Positions 42,079-50,227 of a stretch of 64,000 nucleotides of DNA are shown here, in pieces. Below the pieces are notes generated by a model. That model made no database searches. It had not been told where the DNA came from and saw nothing but the letters and a program-made list of their open reading frames with translations. This stretch comes from DASUPK01 sp963728875 (GTDB taxonomy: Bacteria > Actinomycetota > Thermoleophilia > Solirubrobacterales > 70-9), in the NCBI GenBank assembly GCA_963728875.1, contig CAVSLJ010000004.1, positions 124,001-188,000 of the forward strand. Direction: 5' to 3'. Both the position numbers and the translations under genes were made by a program. Within the stretch, counting starts at the first letter, position 1. Every line of letters begins with the position of its first letter.

Positions 42079-42570
42079 ATGGATCGCAGGGTGATCGGGC
42101 TGCTTGCGGCCGGCGGGATGCTCGTCGTCGTCGTCGCCGCGATCCTGATCGGCCGCGGCGGTGGTTCGAGCGACGACACGTCGAAGGCCGCGATCACGGT
42201 GCCGAACGGGCCGACCATCCAGTTGCCCACCGGAGCGGCCCCCACGCAGCTCCAGGTCAAGGACCTGAAGACCGGTACCGGTGCCGCAGCCAAGCCAGGT
42301 GACCAGGTCAGCGTCCAGTACATCGGCGTGCTCTACGACGACGGCAGCAAGTTCGACTCCTCCTACGACCATGGCCAGCCCTTCTCGTTCAAGCTCGGCG
42401 GCGGCCAGGTCATCGCCGGCTGGGATCAGGGAGTGGCCGGCATGAAGGCCGGCGGCCGCCGAGAGCTGATCATCCCGCCGGATCTCGCCTATGGCGCCCA
42501 GGGCCAGCCGCCGACGATCCCGCCGAACGCGACCCTCGTGTTCGTGATCGACCTCGTCTCCGTCGGCTAG
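42079..42570 (+). CDS. FKBP-type peptidyl-prolyl cis-trans isomerase, membrane-anchored
   Basis: This 163-residue protein has an N-terminal signal-anchor (VIGLLAAGGMLVVVVAAILI) and a Ser/Thr linker. One FKBP domain begins 'LKTGTGAAAKPGDQVSVQYI' and includes 'SFKLGGGQVIAGWDQGVAGM' and 'RRELIIPPDLAYGAQG', which form the prolyl-isomerase pocket. It would fold proline-containing proteins on the outer face of the membrane, relevant for the many exported proteins encoded here. Convergent 4-nt overlap with the kelch-type gene. Confidence 0.93.
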   Translation: MDRRVIGLLAAGGMLVVVVAAILIGRGGGSSDDTSKAAITVPNGPTIQLPTGAAPTQLQVKDLKTGTGAAAKPGDQVSVQYIGVLYDDGSKFDSSYDHGQPFSFKLGGGQVIAGWDQGVAGMKAGGRRELIIPPDLAYGAQGQPPTIPPNATLVFVIDLVSVG

Positions 42571-43574
42571 CGCAGCTCGATCACGGAGTCGAGCGGCGTG
42601 CCGGAGGCTCCCAGGCCGCCGAGCAGGTACGCGCGTCCTCCGAACGTCCCGGCAGCTCCGTCGAAGACGGGCTGGGAAAGGCGCCCGGCCGGAACCGCGA
42701 CGTTTCGCGTGGGATCGAAGCGAAGGATCTGGTCGCTCGCGTGCCCATTCACCCGGCCGCCGAGGAGGTAGATGGTGCCGTCGAGAGTCACGGCCGAAGC
42801 GTGAGCGACGGGATCGCGGAGATGACCCGCCACCACCGCCCGCTCCGTCGCCAGGTCGTACTCCTGGATCTCGGTGGTGTCCCCACCACCGCCGCCGAGC
42901 TCACCCCCGAAGGCGTAGATCTTGTCGCCGGTCGTGGCCGCCGCGGTGTAGCGGACCGGGGTCGGCAGGCGAGCGACCCTCGTAAACGCTTGACCGTTCG
43001 TCGTCTGGAGGACCGACGCCGACGGACTCTGGCCGTCGTAGCCCCCGAGTACGTACGCCACTCCCGCGAGATGGACGGCGGATATGTCGGACAGTGCGTC
43101 GGGCAGCCGTCCGACCTGCTTTGCCCCACTCCCCGGCGCGAGCACCTGAACCAAATCCAGTGTCGAGGTATTGCCACCACCGAAGACGAGGGTCGTGTCG
43201 CCCAGCGTGACAGCCGCGCCGTCGTGGAGCGGCTCGGTCAGTGAGCCGCTCAGAGAGGTACGACCGGTCGCCGGGTCCACCCGGTAGACGCGATCCGTGG
43301 AACCCCGGCTGTCCTCGCCCCCGATGACCAGGAGACCGCCTGGCGTCGGGGCAACCGCCTCGCCGTGCAGGGCAACCGGCAGCCGGGCGTCGCTCGAGGC
43401 GGCCGTGAGCCGCACTGGGCCGGCGTGCCGTGCACGTGCCTGTGCGGTCTGGCCGCTCTCGCTCTGCCCGCCACCCGATCCCGAGATGACGTTCAGTCCG
43501 ACCACCGCCAGGGCCGCAATCGACCCGAGCAGGATGCCCAATCTGACGAGGCCTCGGCGGCGCTCGGAGCTCAT
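42567..43574 (-). CDS. Kelch-repeat beta-propeller, membrane-anchored
   Basis: This 335-residue protein has an N-terminal signal-anchor (MSSERRRGLVRLGILLGSIA) and about six kelch-type blades. Recurring units are 'VLGGYDGQSPSASVLQTTNG', 'IYAFGGELGGGGGDTTEIQE' and 'IYLLGGRVNGHASDQILRFD', and it closes with 'AYLLGGLGASG'. Kelch propellers bind partner molecules; no catalysis is implied. The start at 43574 is preferred over in-frame codons up to 43853, which run into the divergent gene. Its anchor closely resembles that of the divergent YVTN propeller. Confidence 0.85.
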   Translation of the reverse strand: MSSERRRGLVRLGILLGSIAALAVVGLNVISGSGGGQSESGQTAQARARHAGPVRLTAASSDARLPVALHGEAVAPTPGGLLVIGGEDSRGSTDRVYRVDPATGRTSLSGSLTEPLHDGAAVTLGDTTLVFGGGNTSTLDLVQVLAPGSGAKQVGRLPDALSDISAVHLAGVAYVLGGYDGQSPSASVLQTTNGQAFTRVARLPTPVRYTAAATTGDKIYAFGGELGGGGGDTTEIQEYDLATERAVVAGHLRDPVAHASAVTLDGTIYLLGGRVNGHASDQILRFDPTRNVAVPAGRLSQPVFDGAAGTFGGRAYLLGGLGASGTPLDSVIELR

Positions 43575-43680
43575 CCGACGGACGCTGATCGGGCCAAGTG
43601 AAGCGTTCCTAAGGCCCGCATGAGCGTTCTCTACTCCTGCTCTTAGATTGGCTTCATGCCACGGCTTGAGCCTTGCTGCG

Positions 43681-44847
43681 ATGAGCCGGGCCAGGCGACG
43701 CGGTCTGATTCGCCTCGCGGCGCTGCTGTCCTCGATCGCCGCGTTGCTCATCTGGTTCTTCGCCACCGGTGGATCCGGCGGCGGTCCTGACGCGACGACC
43801 GCCGACGGAAGCTCGGGCAAGTCCCGGTCGTTCCGCGTCCCGCCATCGCTCAACCCCCATGACGTTTATGCGGCCGACCGCCCCGGGCTGCTCTCACCGG
43901 TCGTGCGCCGGTTCCCATCTCGCGTCTACGTCCCGAACAGCGAGAGCAACACGGTCAGCGTGATCAACCCCCACACCTACCGCGTGATCGGGCAGTTCCC
44001 GGTGGGCGCACTTCCCCAGCACGTCGTGCCCTCTTACGACCTCAGAACCCTCTGGGTCAACAACGACGAGAGCAACAGCCTGACACCGATCAATCCGGCC
44101 ACCGGAGTGCCGGGCAGGCCTGTCCCGGTGGCGGACCCGTACAACCTCTATTTCACGCCGGATGGCCGCTACGCGATCGTGGTCGAAGAGCGAATGCAGA
44201 CACTCGCGTTCCGCGATCCGCGGACGATGAGGCTGCACAAGTCGGTCGCGATTCCATGCTCCGGGGTCAACCACATGGACTTCACGGCCGACGGCCGCTA
44301 TCTGCTGGCCAGTTGTGAGTTCGACGGGAAGGTGGTCAAGGTGGACCTGTCCCGGCAGAAGGTCGTCGGGTCGGCGGTGCTCGATGCCGGGGGCATGCCA
44401 CAGGATGTGAAGCTCTCCCCCGACGGCAGGGTCTTCTACGTCGCTGACATGTCGGCGGGCGGCGTCTGGATGGTCGACGCGAAGACCATGAAGAAGGTCG
44501 GCTTCATCACGACCGGCGCAGGAGCGCACGGCCTCTACGTCAGCCGAGACTCGAAGTACCTCTACGTATCCGACCGCAGCGCGGGCGAGGTCTCGGTCAT
44601 CTCCTTCGCCACCCGCAAGGTCGTCCACACCTGGCACATCTCGGGCGGCAGCCCGGACATGGGCGGCGTCTCAGCCGACGGCCGGGTTCTCTGGCTCTCC
44701 GGGCGCTACGGCGGAGAGGTCTACGCGATCAGCACGCGCAACGGGCACCTGCTGGCGCGGATACCGGTCGGCAGCGGCCCGCACGGCCTCTGCGTGTATC
44801 CCCAGCCCGGGCGCTACTCGCTCGGGCACACCGGGGTCTTCAGATAG
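43681..44847 (+). CDS. YVTN-type beta-propeller protein, membrane-anchored
   Basis: This 388-residue protein has an N-terminal anchor MSRARRRGLIRLAALLSSIA, then a linker and seven-bladed propeller repeats of the surface-layer YVTN type: 'VYVPNSESNTVSVINPHTYR', 'LYVSDRSAGEVSVISFATRK', 'LSPDGRVFYVADMSAGGVWM'. 'IPVGSGPHGLCVYPQPGRYS' closes the ring. Probably an extracytoplasmic binding protein. ATG 43681 matches the divergent protein's N-terminal anchor. It ends 3 bp before the convergent carbonic anhydrase gene. Confidence 0.85.
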   Translation: MSRARRRGLIRLAALLSSIAALLIWFFATGGSGGGPDATTADGSSGKSRSFRVPPSLNPHDVYAADRPGLLSPVVRRFPSRVYVPNSESNTVSVINPHTYRVIGQFPVGALPQHVVPSYDLRTLWVNNDESNSLTPINPATGVPGRPVPVADPYNLYFTPDGRYAIVVEERMQTLAFRDPRTMRLHKSVAIPCSGVNHMDFTADGRYLLASCEFDGKVVKVDLSRQKVVGSAVLDAGGMPQDVKLSPDGRVFYVADMSAGGVWMVDAKTMKKVGFITTGAGAHGLYVSRDSKYLYVSDRSAGEVSVISFATRKVVHTWHISGGSPDMGGVSADGRVLWLSGRYGGEVYAISTRNGHLLARIPVGSGPHGLCVYPQPGRYSLGHTGVFR

Positions 44848-44850
44848 ACC

Positions 44851-45453
44851 TCAGACCAGCGCGACCTTGCCGGTCTCGATGTCGTAGACGGCGGCGACCA
44901 GCGCGATCCGCCGCTCCGCGATCGCCGGTTCGACGATCGGGCCTCTGGATGCGAGGTCGTCGGCCTGGGCACGGGCATTGACCGAGATGCAGTTGGGGAG
45001 CGTCCGCTCGGCCGGGTCGATTCCCTGGATCGGCGGGACGATCCGGTTGACGACCTCTCCGATGGCTCCGTATTCGTCCTCCGGGTACCTCGCGGTGCCG
45101 TCGGCGACGCCGACCGCCGCCTTGACGGCTCCGCAGTCGCTGTGCCCGAGCACCATGACCAGCTTGACGCCGAGCACCTTGACCGCGAACTCGGTGCTGC
45201 CGAGCGTGCCGGAGTCGATGCCGTTGCCCGCGACCTTGGAGGAGAAGATGTTGCCCCGGTCGACATCGAAGATCAGCGTCGGGGAGACCCGCGAGTCCGC
45301 GCAGCTCACGATCGCCGCGAATGGGGCCTGCCGGATCGCCCGGTCCTCCGCGGCGGGGGAATAGTCACGCAGCTCGACCTTTCCCTCCTGATGGCGGCGG
45401 TTGCCGTCGAGCAGCACCGCCAGGGCCTCGTCCGGATTCTTCGGCGGCGCCAC
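44851..45453 (-). CDS. Beta-class carbonic anhydrase
   Basis: This 200-residue zinc enzyme interconverts CO2 and bicarbonate. The zinc ligands are readable: C51 with D53 and R55 in 'SCADSRVSP', then H104 and C107 in 'GHSDCGAVKAA'. 'AGNGIDSGTLGSTEFAVKVL' is the usual helix before the second ligand pair. The Asp-Arg dyad is present. It begins with GTG 45453; GATACT lies 6 nt upstream. Cytosolic, with no signal peptide. Confidence 0.93.
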   Translation of the reverse strand: MAPPKNPDEALAVLLDGNRRHQEGKVELRDYSPAAEDRAIRQAPFAAIVSCADSRVSPTLIFDVDRGNIFSSKVAGNGIDSGTLGSTEFAVKVLGVKLVMVLGHSDCGAVKAAVGVADGTARYPEDEYGAIGEVVNRIVPPIQGIDPAERTLPNCISVNARAQADDLASRGPIVEPAIAERRIALVAAVYDIETGKVALV

Positions 45454-45500
45454 GCTGCGAGTATCCCATTCTTGTTTTGCGTAACTCTTCGCCCCGCCGG

Positions 45501-46142
45501 ATGACTGAATCGCATGACCACGAGCTCGTTCAACGGCTGCGCGAGGGCGATGAGTCCGCCTTCGCCGAGCTGATCGACGCCTACGGAGCCACGATGCTTC
45601 GCGTCGCCCAGATGTTCGTGCGCGATCGTTCCACTGCGGAGGAGGTCGTGCAGGAGACCTGGCTGGCGGTGCTCAACGGCATCGACCGGTTCGAGGAGCG
45701 CTCGAGCCTGAAGACCTGGCTCTTCAGGATCCTGACCAACCGGGCCAAGACCAGGGGGCAGCGCGACGGGCGCACGGTCCCGTTCTCCTCGCTGGCGGGC
45801 GCCGGCGAGGAGGACGAGCCCTCGGTCGACCCCGACCGCTTCCTCGGTCCCGATGCACCCCACCCCGGCGCCTGGGCGGCCCCGCCCCGGGCGTGGCCCC
45901 AGGACAAGGTGCTCGAGCACGAGACGCTCGGCGTGATCCGGATGGCGATCGACGAGCTGCCCGAAGCCCAGCGCGAGGTGATCCGCCTGCGCGACGTCGA
46001 GGGATGGAGCCCGATGGAGGTCGCCGAGGCGCTCGAGATCAGCGACGGGAATCAGCGCGTCCTGCTCCACCGGGCGCGGTCCAAGGTGCGGGCCGCGCTC
46101 GAGATGTACATGAACCCGGAGACCGTGGGGGGCACGCGGTGA
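45501..46142 (+). CDS. ECF-family RNA polymerase sigma factor
   Basis: This 213-residue protein has region 2 'ELIDAYGATMLRVAQMFVRD', then 'AEEVVQETWLAVLNGIDRFE' and 'LKTWLFRILTNRAKTRGQRD', and region 4 'LPEAQREVIRLRDVEGWSPM', then 'EVAEALEISDGNQRVLLHRA'. Between them is the Pro/Trp-rich linker 'FLGPDAPHPGAWAAPPRAWP' characteristic of one actinobacterial/proteobacterial ECF subgroup. It is coupled by GTGA overlap to an anti-sigma gene. ATG 45501 is used; upstream codons to 45321 lie antisense to the carbonic anhydrase gene. Confidence 0.92.
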   Translation: MTESHDHELVQRLREGDESAFAELIDAYGATMLRVAQMFVRDRSTAEEVVQETWLAVLNGIDRFEERSSLKTWLFRILTNRAKTRGQRDGRTVPFSSLAGAGEEDEPSVDPDRFLGPDAPHPGAWAAPPRAWPQDKVLEHETLGVIRMAIDELPEAQREVIRLRDVEGWSPMEVAEALEISDGNQRVLLHRARSKVRAALEMYMNPETVGGTR

Positions 46143-46393
46143 GCCTTCTCACCCGCCCATTGGCCTGCCAGGAGCTGGTCGAGCTGGTCACCGCTTACTT
46201 CGACGGTTCCCTCTCTCGCAGAGACCGACGGCGCTTCGAGCGACACATCGGCGGCTGCGACAACTGCTCCGCGTACGTCGAGCAGATGCGGCTCGTGATC
46301 GAGGCGTCGGGGCGCCTGACCGAGGACGACATCGACCCAGCCGAGCGCGAGGAGCTGCTCGAGGCCTTCCGCGGCTGGAAGGCCGCCCGCTAG
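46139..46393 (+). CDS. zf-HC2 anti-sigma factor, short cytosolic form
   Basis: This 84-residue protein starts at a GTG that overlaps the sigma stop (GTGA). It has the ZAS zinc-binding pattern: Cys in 'LACQELVELVTAYFDGSLS', His and two Cys in 'FERHIGGCDNCSAYVEQM'. This motif holds the cognate sigma and can release it upon oxidation or other stress. No transmembrane segment follows, so unlike many anti-sigma factors it is soluble. Confidence 0.9.
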   Translation: MSLLTRPLACQELVELVTAYFDGSLSRRDRRRFERHIGGCDNCSAYVEQMRLVIEASGRLTEDDIDPAEREELLEAFRGWKAAR

Positions 46394-46674
46394 GCGCCGA
46401 TCGCCTTGTTGACCTCGGCGACGAAGGACTCGGCCTCCGACTGGCGCTCCAAAGGAACCCAGATGGCCAGGATCAGCCGGTCGAAGTCGACTCGGACTCG
46501 CTCCTCCGCCTTGCCGAACACGCCGAGCGTCTTGCCCTTGTCGTCGCGGAAGACCTTTCCCGGACTGAGCTCGCTGACGGGGACCTGGTTCTGGACGGCT
46601 CCCCAACGCAGCGCCTGGAGCTGATTCCCGTCGAGGACGAGCGCGCGATCGTCACAGCCTTCGAGCTTTTGCAT
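46390..46674 (-). CDS. Small protein of unknown function (94 aa)
   Basis: MQKLEGCDDRALVLDGNQLQ is followed by 'WGAVQNQVPVSELSPGKVFR' and 'VRVDFDRLILAIWVPLERQS', a plausible compact alpha/beta domain with no family that I recognise. Its amino-acid composition is balanced, unlike a shadow frame. It overlaps the anti-sigma gene by 4 nt in convergent orientation and is divergent to the next small gene, 92 bp away. Confidence 0.6.
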   Translation of the reverse strand: MQKLEGCDDRALVLDGNQLQALRWGAVQNQVPVSELSPGKVFRDDKGKTLGVFGKAEERVRVDFDRLILAIWVPLERQSEAESFVAEVNKAIGA

Positions 46675-46766
46675 CCCCTGCTCCTCCCTCTTGGTCGGTT
46701 GCCGGCTCCACCGTATCCGACTCCCCGCCGCTCAAGCTGCGGCCGCTTCTGCCCGATAGGTCACGC

Positions 46767-47012
46767 ATGAACGCCGAGATCAGGCGAGAGCGCATCGTGC
46801 TCGAGACCGAGCGGTACACCATCGTCGGCGACGTGACCCTCCCCGCCGAGGGATTCCACAGCCGCCTCTCCGACCTGCTCAACCGAGAGGGCGTCCAGTT
46901 CATCCCGCTGGTCGACGCGACGATCAGCGGGCGCGACGGCGAGCCTCCGGTCCAGCGCCCATTCATCGCGGTCGCCCGGGACCACGTTCAGATCGCCTAC
47001 GAGACCGAGTAA
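46767..47012 (+). CDS. Small DUF6812-like protein
   Basis: This 81-residue protein reads 'RRERIVLETERYTIVGDVTL', 'LSDLLNREGVQFIPLVDATI' and ends 'FIAVARDHVQIAYETE'. The 'r..Y.i.G.v.lp....R.sDlLN....Fipl.da' pattern is that of short beta-rich proteins of unknown function (DUF6812-type). It ends 4 bp before the convergent AlgH gene. A 'GATAGGTCACGC' stretch before the ATG contains TAGGTC but no good promoter. Confidence 0.65.
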   Translation: MNAEIRRERIVLETERYTIVGDVTLPAEGFHSRLSDLLNREGVQFIPLVDATISGRDGEPPVQRPFIAVARDHVQIAYETE

Positions 47013-47016
47013 CCGC

Positions 47017-47542
47017 TCAGTTGACCGACGGATCGGCGGGCATCCGCGCCAGCAGCGCGTACTCGCCGCCCTTCCGGCCGAGGACGTCGGCCCAGAGGTC
47101 TCCGTCGCCGAACGGATCCTCGGGATGCGCGTCGTCGAACGATCCAGGCCTCCTGCTCGAGCTCGCCATCGAGCTGGCCGGGTCCCCAGCCCGCGTAGCC
47201 GGCGAAGACCCGGACGCGCGAGAGCTCCGGCGGGTCGTCCAGATCCACCATCCCGACTGCGCCAACGATCAGCTTGGTGGCCTCGGCCGGATCGGGATGC
47301 TCGCCGATCGCGGTGACGGCGTTGGGCTGAACGGGACCTCCCACGTGCAGCACATGCTCCTCGCCGATCAGATCCGCCAGCTCCGGGGAGGCCTCGCCGA
47401 CCGTCGTCTCCGAGGGCCTGTTGAGCACCAGGCCGAATGCCCCCTCCTCCGCGTGCTCGACCATCAGGACCACGGTCCGGTGGAAGTAGTCGGGCATGCT
47501 GGGCGACGCGATCAGCAGCTTGCCGTTTAGGGTGACGTCCAT
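47017..47542 (-). CDS. YqgE/AlgH family protein (one frameshift near 47,137)
   Basis: A protein of about 174 residues that starts MDVTLNGKLLIASPSMPDYF and has 'FHRTVVLMVEHAEEGAFGLV' and 'VHVGGPVQ'-type 'VLHVGGPVQPNAVTAIGEHP', then 'VRVFAGYAGWGPGQLDGELE', the YqgE/AlgH signature. The frame fails after EQEAWIV near 47,132-47,142. The expected ending 'DDAHPEDPFGDGDLWADVLG' and 'RMPADPSVN' continues in a neighbouring frame to a stop at 47017. One indel explains it. Function in bacteria is poorly known (named after alginate control in Pseudomonas). Its start codon overlaps that of the divergent gene. Confidence 0.83.
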
Positions 47543-48281
47543 GGGGATCAAGTTGTACGGCACGCTGCCCTCGCCCCCCTCCCACACCGTCCGGCTGGAG
47601 CTCGAGGCGAAAGGGCTCGAGTACAAGCCGATCTGGCTGTTGCCCGGCCTCCACCCCGTATTGCTCCGTACGCGCGGCTTTCGCGGCGGAACCGTCCCGT
47701 CGATCAAGGTCGACGGACGCAGGCTCCAGCAGTCGCGCGCGATCTCGCGAGCCCTCGACGAGCTGCAGCCGGAGCCGCCGCTGTTCCCTGCGGATCCGCA
47801 GAAGCGGCTCGAGGTCGAGGAGGCGGAGCGCTGGGGGGACGAGGTCCTGCAGGACGTGCCTCGCCGGATCATCCGCTGGCTCTCGGTTCACCGGCCCGAG
47901 ACGCGGGTGATGATCGCGAAGGGGATCGGCGTCCCGCTGCCCAAGCTCGCGGCCTGGATCAACGCCCCAACGGCCCGCTACATGGCGAACAAGGTCGACA
48001 GCAACGGGGAGATCAGCAACGCGATCGGCGCGGTCGGGGAGGTACTCGACCACGTCGACGATCTGATCGAGGAGGGCGTGATCGGCGGCGAAGTGCCGAA
48101 CGCCGCCGACTTCCAGATCGCGACCTCCGTGCGCGCCCTGCTCACCGTCCGAGACCTCGACCGAGCCACCCAGGGCCGCCCCGCGGCGGATCATGCGATG
48201 CGGCTGGTCCCGGAGTTCGGCAACGACTTCCCCGCCGGCCTGCTGCCCGCGGAGGTGTTCAGGGCGTCAGAACGATCTTGA
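47541..48281 (+). CDS. Glutathione S-transferase-like (thioredoxin-fold N-terminal domain) protein
   Basis: This 246-residue protein begins MGIKLYGTLPSPPSHTVRLE and continues LEAKGLEYKPIWLLPGLHPV, 'GGTVPSIKVDGRRLQQSRAI'. That is the GST N-terminal fold with the cis-proline (TVPSI) and the Glu/Gln-Ser position ('QQSRAI') that holds glutathione. The helical C-terminal domain follows from about residue 85. Actinobacteria mostly lack glutathione, so the thiol partner may differ. ATG 47541 shares the CCATGG palindrome with the algH start. The last 23 bp overlap the ADH gene (convergent). Confidence 0.78.
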   Translation: MGIKLYGTLPSPPSHTVRLELEAKGLEYKPIWLLPGLHPVLLRTRGFRGGTVPSIKVDGRRLQQSRAISRALDELQPEPPLFPADPQKRLEVEEAERWGDEVLQDVPRRIIRWLSVHRPETRVMIAKGIGVPLPKLAAWINAPTARYMANKVDSNGEISNAIGAVGEVLDHVDDLIEEGVIGGEVPNAADFQIATSVRALLTVRDLDRATQGRPAADHAMRLVPEFGNDFPAGLLPAEVFRASERS

Positions 48282-49293
48282 GCGCCTCACGGTTGTCGTA
48301 GGCGCGGTAGGCGTCGGGCGCCTCGTCCAGCTTCATGTGGTGTGTGACGAGCGGCGCCGGATCCAGCTCGCCCGCGGAGAGCAGCTCGAGAACGCGGTCG
48401 AGGTGCTTGATCACGTTGGCGTGGCCGCTGGTCAGGGTGAGCGCCTTGATCCAGAGAACGCCCATGTGAACCTCGGTGCGTTCGGCGTAGACGCCGGTGA
48501 CCGAGACCGTCCCGGCCTTGCGCGCGAGGCGCAACGCCATGTCAAGGGCCTCCGGGTGACCGACCGCTTCCACCGCCAGGTCGACTCCCCTCCCCTCGGT
48601 GAGCTTCTTGACCTCGGCGCGCGGGTCCTGCTCTTTCAGGTGAACCGGAGTCGCGCCGAAGGACTCGGCCATCGCCAGGCGGTCCTCCACCGTGTCGATG
48701 GCGATCACCTCGGATGCGCCCGCTGCCTTCGCGGCCTGCACCGCGCACAGGCCCACCGGGCCCAGGCCGAGGATCGCGGCGCTCTCGCCCTCGGCGAGCG
48801 GACGCGAGTCGATCGCGTGGAAGCCGGTCCCCATCACGTCGCCGGCGAAGAGGGCGACGTCGTCGGAGAGACCGTCGGGCACCTTGCGAAGGGTGAGGTT
48901 GGCGTGCGGCACCAGAACCTGTTCGGCCTGGGCCCCCTGCAGCGATCCGAGGGTCGCGCCGTGCCCGTAGACACGGGCCTCGTCGCACTTGTGGAACTCC
49001 TCGCGCTTGCAGAAGAAGCACTCGCCGCAGGCGGTGCCGTAGGTGCCGAGAACCCGGTCCCCGACGGCCACGCGGGTGACCTCGTCGCCGGCGGCGATCA
49101 CCTCGCCGACGAACTCGTGGCCGATCACGAACCCGGGCTCGATCTGGACACGCCCGTGGTAGATGTGGAGGTCCGAGCCGCAGATCCCGCTCGCCTCGAC
49201 ACGGACGATGGCGTCGTCCGCCGCCAGCAGCTCGGGTTCGGCGACCTCGTCGATCTGAACCTCGCCGGGGGCCTGGAAGGTGACCGCGCGCAT
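48259..49293 (-). CDS. Zinc-dependent alcohol dehydrogenase family protein
   Basis: This 344-residue medium-chain dehydrogenase has catalytic zinc ligands in 'SGICGSDLHIYHGRV' and 'GHEFVGEVIAAG', and structural zinc cysteines in 'GTACGECFFCKREEFHKC'. The NAD(P) fold is at 'AAILGLGPVGLCAVQAAKAA' with 'VIAIDTVEDRL', so Asp suggests NAD rather than NADP. Substrate undetermined; threonine, glutathione-independent formaldehyde or secondary alcohol dehydrogenases share this pattern. ATG 49293 is 6 nt from TAGGCT (minus strand); another ATG lies 4 bp upstream in a different frame. Confidence 0.9.
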   Translation of the reverse strand: MRAVTFQAPGEVQIDEVAEPELLAADDAIVRVEASGICGSDLHIYHGRVQIEPGFVIGHEFVGEVIAAGDEVTRVAVGDRVLGTYGTACGECFFCKREEFHKCDEARVYGHGATLGSLQGAQAEQVLVPHANLTLRKVPDGLSDDVALFAGDVMGTGFHAIDSRPLAEGESAAILGLGPVGLCAVQAAKAAGASEVIAIDTVEDRLAMAESFGATPVHLKEQDPRAEVKKLTEGRGVDLAVEAVGHPEALDMALRLARKAGTVSVTGVYAERTEVHMGVLWIKALTLTSGHANVIKHLDRVLELLSAGELDPAPLVTHHMKLDEAPDAYRAYDNREALKIVLTP

Positions 49294-49320
49294 GCATGGA
49301 GCCTATGAAAGGATCGACTC

Positions 49321-50175
49321 ATGGGGATCGAGAAGTCGAGACCGGTGCTGATCACGGGCTGCTCGACCGGAATCGGAAGGGCGACCGCGGAGCGGCTCGC
49401 CGACGACGGATGGAACGTGCACGCGACGGCGCGCAAGCTCGAGGCGATCGAGGAGCTCGGCAAGCGGGGCTGCACCCTCAACCAGCTCGACGTCACCGAC
49501 GAGCGCTCGATGGAGAAGGCGGCCGCCGAGGTCGAGAAGGACGGCCCGATCGGCGCCCTGATCAACAACGCGGGCTACAGCCAGAGCGGCGCGATCGAGA
49601 CGATCCCGATGGACAGCGTCCGCAGGCAGTTCGAGACCAATGTCTTCGGCCTGATGCGGATGTGCCAGCTGGTCCTCCCCGGCATGCGCGGGGCCGGCTC
49701 GGGGAAGATCGTGAACCTGAGCTCGATGGGCGGCAAGCTGACCTTTCCGGGCGGCGGCGTGTACCACGCGACCAAGCACGCCGTTGAAGCGCTGTCCGAT
49801 GCGCTCCGCTTCGAGGTGAAGGGGTTCGGCATCGACGTCGTCGTGATCGAGCCCGGCCTGATCGTCACCGAGTTCGGCGAGACCGCCGCCGGCAGCCTGG
49901 ACGAGGTCGCTGAGCACGGCCCCTACGCCAAGTTCAACGCCGACGTCGCCAAGCTGACGGCCGAGGCCTACAAGGGCGGGATGGCCAGATTCGGCGGGCC
50001 GCCCGAGGCGGTCGCGGCGAAGATCGCGAAGGTGCTGCTCACGCGACGGCCGGCCACCCGCTACAAGGTCACCCCCTCGGCCAGGGTGGTGATGGGAATG
50101 CGCGGCCTGATGACGGACCGGATGTGGGACCGCTTCGTGCGCACCCAGTACCCGCCGCCGAAGCCTGGGGCCTGA
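49321..50175 (+). CDS. Short-chain dehydrogenase/reductase (SDR)
   Basis: This 284-residue Rossmann oxidoreductase has 'VLITGCSTGIGRATAERLAD' (TGxxxGIG), 'ALINNAGYSQSGAIETIP' (NNAG), the catalytic Ser in 'IVNLSSMGGKL' and Tyr-x3-Lys in 'GVYHATKHAVEAL'. 'ATARK' after beta-2 suggests NADP(H). The 'VVIEPGLIVTEFGETAAGSL' and later helices resemble retinol-dehydrogenase-like or oxidoreductase SDRs of actinobacteria. AAAGGA about 9 nt upstream gives a ribosome-binding site. Divergent to the ADH gene. Confidence 0.92.
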   Translation: MGIEKSRPVLITGCSTGIGRATAERLADDGWNVHATARKLEAIEELGKRGCTLNQLDVTDERSMEKAAAEVEKDGPIGALINNAGYSQSGAIETIPMDSVRRQFETNVFGLMRMCQLVLPGMRGAGSGKIVNLSSMGGKLTFPGGGVYHATKHAVEALSDALRFEVKGFGIDVVVIEPGLIVTEFGETAAGSLDEVAEHGPYAKFNADVAKLTAEAYKGGMARFGGPPEAVAAKIAKVLLTRRPATRYKVTPSARVVMGMRGLMTDRMWDRFVRTQYPPPKPGA

Positions 50176-50227
50176 TCGGCCACTCGGCAGGTTTGAAAAG
50201 CGCCCGATCTGCACATGATCCTTGGGC

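Noticed and set aside
45321..45500. Upstream extension of the ECF sigma factor at 45.5 kb by 60 codons.
   Set aside because: It runs antisense to the carbonic anhydrase gene and is Pro/Arg-rich; family length is reached from ATG 45501.
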